From Tilletiopsis washingtonensis (taxonomy: Eukaryota; Basidiomycota; Exobasidiomycetes; Entylomatales), in contig NW_020312018.1 of NCBI RefSeq assembly GCF_003144115.1, positions 186,001-250,000 on the forward strand: 64,000 nucleotides of DNA, written 5' to 3'. The notes beneath the pieces were generated by a model. That model saw only the letters and a program-made list of their open reading frames with translations. It made no database searches and was not told the DNA's origin. The translations under genes were made by a program, and so were the position numbers. Positions 58,501 through 64,000 of the stretch are shown in pieces (the stretch's first letter is position 1; every line of letters starts with the position of its first letter).

Positions 58501-61500
58501 GGGCACCGCTGCAGTGGTGCGCGTCGGGCGGTTCGGAGCCGCGAGGCCTCTGCGCAGCGGTTGGGGTGGCGGCGCAGCATCAGGTGGAGGATCCGCCGGC
58601 GTGACGCTCGCAGGTGCCCGCGCCACCGCCGAAACGAGCCCCGTCGACGCCTCCAGCCCGCGCTGCATCACAACAACCCACGTCATCCTCGCTTGCAGGC
58701 GTGCAGCGCTGTGCTGTCCAAGGTGCAGGCCGCCATTGCGCGATGCATGCACGCGCCGTGTTCTTGGGTGCTTCCGACGGAAGCAGCGCTCGGCGCAGGA
58801 CACGTCGCGGCCGCTCCTGACGTTGCCTTGGTCGGCTGGCGCGCATCCGACTTGGCCCGCGATACACGAGCCTCTCGTTCCGTCGGGAGCCCATTGGCGA
58901 CGCCGTCGCAAGGCCCAATCGACAGAGTAGCTATTCACCCATATGGCGCGCATCGGGCGTCGATGACATGGCGCAAACGTCATCGCAGCGCTCGCCAAGC
59001 GGGCGACGGCCGTGCAGCATTCCGCGCGCGCACGCTTGGCGTCGTTGTCGTCGTCGTCGAGCGCAGCCGGGCGAGTGCTCATGAAACACTGCCGACCCGG
59101 ACGAGAGAGCGTGTGCGCCGCATTCACGGAGTTGGTCCTCCTGCCCTGAGGTGTCTGCAGCTGCATTCTGCTGCTGCGCTCTGGTGGGCCGCTCAGCGCA
59201 CTCACCGGCGGCACACGGCTCGCACGAACGGCATTCCGGCTCCCGAAACGCAGCACGAGGATCGCACGCCGCACCACGTTCGCCTGTGCTTGGCACAGAA
59301 GCAGCGGCGCCTTGAGATGGAGCGCATTGTGATTGCGGTGCAAGCAGGGTCGCAGCGGAATTCACCAGGCCGCCGCTCGCGGAGCCGAGAAACGACCGAG
59401 CGGTCGGGGGTCCAAGCTCGCAGCTCCAGCATGCAGAGGTCTAGGCGCTCTCGCCTGGCCGTGGCGTAACGTGTGCTTGAGCGGCGCCGAGATGAACGCG
59501 GCACGCGGAGCGGGCGCAGGCTTCGGGCAGCTGGTGTGGCAGCGGGAGGAACGCTGCGCAGGCGACAGCAGGCCACGGCCGGGCAGCCGGCGCTCCAAAG
59601 ACGGGTTCCCGGAGCGGCTGCCTGCTGCGTCTGGCTGGGTGCTTGTGCACCGCTGTCGGCGCTCTCCTCGGCACAGAGGCGCACCACAGGCGCGCTGGCC
59701 GCCTGCGCGAAGGTTTCATGCCTGGGGCCCACGCGCCTGCACCGAGGCAGAACGGCCGCAGATGCAGGCAGCAGCGGTACCGCAGATGCAGATGCAGCAC
59801 GCAGCACGGGGGGGCCAACGCATGAGCCCAGCCTGCACGCTCGCCGAGGGCCCGCATCATGCGATGTGCACGCAGCACACGGCCTTGCATCACCAGAGCG
59901 CGAAGGGTGCAGGCGGGCGGCCAGCGCAGCGCAGCGCTCGGCAGCCGGCTCGGGTGCGTTCGACGAGTGGTCTGCGGGCGCTGCCTTGAGAAAGGGCCAG
60001 CTCGTCGGGCAAGTGCAGCGGCGTCGTGGCTCGATGTCGCCCGTGGTGCGACTGCGCGAGGACGCCGCAGTGCCATGCCGTCGGCGCCCGCAAGGTGGCA
60101 CACGGCGGACCATGCATCGGCTGGCAGCATCGCCCATCTAGCGAGCCGTCGTCGGTGGGCGCGGACGACGATCGCATCGGCAGGTGAGACGCCTGGGCCA
60201 CGCGGCAGATCGGCGGCAGCAAGTGCGAGCCAGCGTGCGGTGCCGAGGCAGCGCAGGCTGCCAGATTCGGGGTGCCGTGCCCCTGCTGCCGGCCGGCACA
60301 CGCATGAGACCACGTCTGGTGCGCGCCGCGCGCGCGGGCGAGTGAGAGGGAGGAGGCGCCGCGGTGGCTGAGCTCGAGGAGAAGGGATCGTCGGAGCCGC
60401 ACGACGCAGCGGCAGCCGGGAATCTTGCCCGAGATTGCTGCCGAGGCAGGACTGCCGCGCTGCCCGCAAGCCTCCGCTGCCGCTGCGTCTGCTGCTTGGC
60501 CGCTGCGTTCATGCGCAGAACGCAATCTCGCCAGAGGCCAGGGCCGCTATACGTATGCAGGGCGCTGCGCCCGCGGCCGTGCGGCTGCGCTGCCGCTGCC
60601 CACCCGGGTTTCTCGCATCCCACCCTCGGCGGCCGAGCGGCTGGCGCGCAGGAGCGGAGCAATGCACCTCGTGCGCTAGAAGCGCATGCAGGCAGCGAGA
60701 TGGCCGGACACGCTGCGCGTTGCCCCGCACCCTCTGGCGCACTCAACTCCCGCCTCCCGAGTCGCCTGCGCCGCGTGAGTCGAGCGTCTCGAGGACCGGC
60801 ACGGATGCTGGACGCGGTATCTGATCCCCTTCGGCGGGCATCGGCACTCCAGCGGCTGGCAGCTGCGATGAGACGCTGCAGGATGGATGCCGGACCGTGC
60901 ACGGCGGCGCTGCGGGATCGGCGGCGATGGAGGTGTGGCCCGCGAGGAGGCGCGCGTGGCGCTCGTGCCAACCCAGCACCTGATAGGGCGGCTCCGCCTT
61001 GCTCCAGCAAGCATCAGAGGGCAGGACAAGGCGTTCGTCGGACACCACCACGCTGGCAGACGCATCGAAGCATGCCGCTGTCGTGGGCTCCGGGCATGCT
61101 CCAGCTGCACTTCCACCGGCAGATCTTCGAGCGGGGCGTCGCACTTCCGCATGAGAGGGGGGCTAGCGAGATGCGAGGCCAGCGCAGGATCAACCGGCGA
61201 GGGGCGAGTCCGCTGCCCACCCCCAGCGCTGGAGGAGAGGGGCGCTTGCGGCCTCCGGGCGGGCACGCTACGCTGCGACAAGAGCACCTCAGATTGCGAC
61301 GCCGGCGCCAGCGCGGCATCCTAGGCGGCACGCCATCGGGCCACACAGGCAGCTCGGGCGTGGCTGGTGTGGTGCTTAGCGGATCTGGACGCCCCTCCTG
61401 CCTCGGCGGAGTGGGCCTGGCGCATCAGCATGGATGCTGTCCGCGCAGCGGCAGCGCAGGTCGTGAGCGTGTGGGCACGGCGGCAGCAAAGGCAGAGAGA

Positions 61501-63320
61501 GGGAGCGGCAGCGTCATGCTGGAATCATCAATGACCCCCTGCCGCCGACAAGCGATGGACGGGCGGCACTGGCACTGTGGTACAGCCTTGTGCTCCTCCG
61601 TCGTCTGATGCACGCGGCTTGGCGGCGCAGCAAACAAGGCCAGAGCGCAGCGCAGATCTCGCGGCTGGCAGCGGGCCTCGTTTGCTAAAACGGGCGCTGC
61701 GTGGCCGCTGCGAGGACGAGGTGCGGCGGCGCAACCCGCCTGCGGGCTGCATGCGCTGCCCGAGGGACGGGAGCCGCCGAGCATGCCGCTATGCGGACGC
61801 GGCTCGGCCTGACGCCGCCGCTGCGCCAGCACAGCGCCTCGCCAGCGAGAGCCGCTGCATCCGCCGCCGCGCCGTCTTCGCGGCCCCGAGCGAGCGGAGC
61901 TGGGTGGAAGCGCCGCACGCCGCACCCTCTTCGTGCTCCGCCGCCCGCCGCCGAGCAGCGGAAGCCTCGCGTTGCCCGCAGCGCGGCACCGACGCCGCCA
62001 CGGGACGGCATCGGCGGAAGCGGCAGCGGCAGCCAAGGCCCTCCGGACGCCGCCACGCACGCACGGGCAGGCAGCGAGCATGCAGCGTGCAGCCATGCCG
62101 CGAGCAACGCAAGGGCAGCAGCCCCGCCGACGCCGCAGCAGCGGCATTGGCGGGCTGCAGATGCTGCACCTGCAGCCCAAGCGCAAGCGAAGCTCGGCTG
62201 CGCTGGCGTCGAGGAGCAGAGCAAGGCGCAGCTGCCGCGCCGACGGAGCGAGCGCACGACATCGACGGCGAGCCCACGCGGCGGCGCGGGCGGGCGCCAT
62301 GCGGATGCTGCCTTGCCGGCTCGGCTGCGGCGCTGCACCTCAGACGTGGCGCAGGCCGGACGAGCAAGCGCCAGCGCGGGCGTGACGCTACGGCGGGCAT
62401 CCTTTTCCCCGCGAGGCGCCGTGCCGCGATGCCCAGCGCCGCCCAGACAGACGCAGCACGCAGACGCAGGGCATTATTCTCCTACACGCTCAGCCCGGCG
62501 GCGAGCAGCAGCACGCAGGAGCCGTCAGTGCAGCCGGCCGTGCATGCAGGTGCAGCTGCAGGTGCGGCAGCGCGCAGACCGACGGCGAGAGGAGGCAGCG
62601 CAGGCTGGCGCTGCGCCTGCAGATGCTGCCGCCGACGGCGCTCCGCCGCCATCCCCTAGCCGCAGCGTCGGATGCTGCATCTGGGCAGCAAGCAGGCAGG
62701 CCAAGCAGCGTCGCGGGCGGCGCGGGCATTCCGATCGCAGCGCCGAGCAGATGCGAGAGAGCAGCAGAGGCGGCAGAGATGCGGCGAGCTCGCCGAGCCG
62801 CTGGCCTCGCTCGTCGCTGCGCCTTGCTGCTGCGGGCGCTGTGCGTGTGCTCCGTGCTTCTTCTGCATCTGCGGCGCTCGGGGTGTGTGTGTGTGTCTGT
62901 CAGTGCGGCTGCCGTATCACCTCCGCCGCGAGACAGCGAGGGCGCCGCCGAGCCCCTCCGCCGGCGCACGCCCGCCTCTCCCCCTCGCACTCAACTCGAC
63001 TTCACCCGGCCAGCCTCCGCTGCGGGCGTTTGTTTGCCGTGTGCCCTCGCTCGCTCTTGCCCCCCCCACCACGCCGGCCTCCTCTGCACCCCCGCGAGCT
63101 GCTGCCGCCGCACACGCTCGCTCCGCCTTGCTCCCGTCCGCACCTGCCCAGCCGATTGCACCACACGCCCAGCCCGGCACCGAGCGACATCGCCGGGCGC
63201 TGCTGTCTCTGCTGCGGCGCTGCCTCGCTGCTCCTCCTCGTGGCTATCCCGTGTCCGTCCTGCTGCCCGATGGCGCAGAGCGGCCGTGCCAGCAGCATCA
63301 GCGTAGAAGCGAGCCCATCT
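55516..63320. other. Gene-free region right of the Ras GEF gene
   Basis: About 7.8 kb in which I can support no gene. Many long frames occur on both strands, but they overlap and are Arg/Ala-rich. The only stretch that looks different is about 57690-58067 plus, where two successive frames read somewhat like protein and the third positions are less GC-biased; I do not call it a gene. A short GT run lies at 62883-62896. Confidence 0.45.
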
Positions 63321-64000
63321 TGATCCGGCACTCTCCCACCCGCGCCTCGCGGCACCCGCGGCGCCTGTCCCCCTCTCGCATCTATACTTACCACCACCGG
63401 CACTCCTGCTCGTCCCCCTCGCACCTTCCCTCCGTCGTCGCTGCTCCTCGTCACCCTCCGCTCCGCTCCCGTCGCCCTGCATCCGTTCTCACCCGCACGC
63501 TACACCTCCTCTCTGGCGCAGCGCCAGGCACCACGCGCGCTTCTCTCTGCGCGCGCACTCTCTCCTCGGGCGCGCCCGACATAGACGTGAGCGGCGCCAT
63601 CTATCTCGACGTCGGCCAGCTGAGACGCAGTGCTGACCCCATTTTCCTCCTCTGCCGGCGTCATCGGCCAGCAGCGCAGAGCTTGTTGCCGCGCTGCTGC
63701 TGCTGCATCCACCTCTGTGCCCCGGGTATCTCGCTCGCTCGCTCTCCGCGCGCGTGTGTCTCGCCCCAGCCAGCCGCCTGTGCCGCGCCGCGCGTCGGGC
63801 GTAGCTCTGCCGAGGCGCGCCGAGCCCTGGCCGGCCGGCCTCGCTGCTGCACACGCGCGCGTCTTCTCGCCCTCGCCTTCTTGCCAACCACGACGACCGC
63901 AAGCGCACCTCGCGGGCCCGGATCCTCCGCGCCTCGCTTCGCCTCAACGCGCGGCCGTCGGTGCAAGAGCCGCCGCTGAGCGTGTGTCCGTCTGCGATGG
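63321..64000 (+). promoter_or_regulatory. Pyrimidine-rich stretch, possible leader of a gene beyond the window
   Basis: From about 63340 the plus strand becomes strongly C/T-rich (CCCTCTCGCATCTATACTTA, then repeated CTCC/CGTC runs to 63530), like the leaders of NDK1, the FHA protein and the velvet gene. A possible donor GTGAGCGG occurs near 63589. No start codon with a convincing protein follows before the right edge. Confidence 0.35.

Noticed and set aside
58249-60137. Minus-strand frames of 300-360 codons
   Set aside because: Composition-driven Arg/Ala/Cys-rich sequence with no recognisable family.
61701-63323. 540-codon plus-strand frame, with another of 435 codons at 62672-63979
   Set aside because: Arg/Ala-rich, overlaps frames on both strands, no conserved segment. 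Long stop-free frames are expected at this GC content.
1-64000. tRNA genes, CRISPR arrays, retroelements or DNA transposons
   Set aside because: No B-box-like tRNA motif was noticed in gene-free regions, and no spaced repeats, terminal repeats, reverse transcriptase or transposase sequence was seen. A covariance or profile search could still find diverged ones.

Overview
The window looks like nuclear DNA of a GC-rich basidiomycete yeast or smut-type fungus. I favour Ustilaginomycotina, but that placement is an inference. The evidence is short spliceosomal introns (mostly 41-130 nt, GTGAGT-like donors, CTGAC/CTCAC branch motifs, YAG acceptors), strong C/G preference at third codon positions, and fungal families (velvet, fungal GATA factor, Mdm35, Qcr6). 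I resolve sixteen protein genes, fifteen complete and one cut by the left edge. I recognise no mobile element, tRNA, rRNA or CRISPR array.

Layout, left to right. 1-10.7 kb is dense: the 3' part of ELP1, a glucose-6-phosphate 1-epimerase, a small complex I assembly factor (NDUFAF8 type), an uncharacterised Ser-rich protein, MAD2 and NDK1. 10.9-16 kb holds a secreted alpha/beta-hydrolase in ten exons and a bHLH transcription factor, both minus. A gene-free 4 kb follows. 19.9-28.8 kb holds QCR6 and the 6.8-kb coding sequence of TSC2 (tuberin), divergently transcribed. A 7-kb gene-free stretch then precedes a velvet regulator (35.7-38.3 kb). 38.5-49.4 kb has TPT1, an SLMAP-type FHA protein, a two-finger GATA factor with a long polyglutamine tract (containing an assembly gap), and MDM35. 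A multidomain Ras GEF fills 49.9-55.3 kb. From 55.3 kb to the right edge I find no gene I can support, only a pyrimidine-rich stretch at the edge that could be the leader of a gene outside the window.

Genes mostly alternate in convergent and divergent pairs with short 3' gaps (37-205 bp), whereas the regulators sit behind very long upstream regions. Functionally there are three themes: tRNA modification and processing (ELP1, TPT1); small disulfide-bonded mitochondrial proteins (NDUFAF8-like, QCR6, MDM35); and growth or development signalling (TSC2, Ras GEF, the STRIPAK-type FHA protein, velvet, bHLH, GATA). Nothing shows that these act as one linked system. The least ordinary items are the degenerate P-loop GTPase-like domain fused to the Ras GEF, paired ATCTGATAA sites upstream of the GATA factor gene, and the long upstream regions of the regulators.
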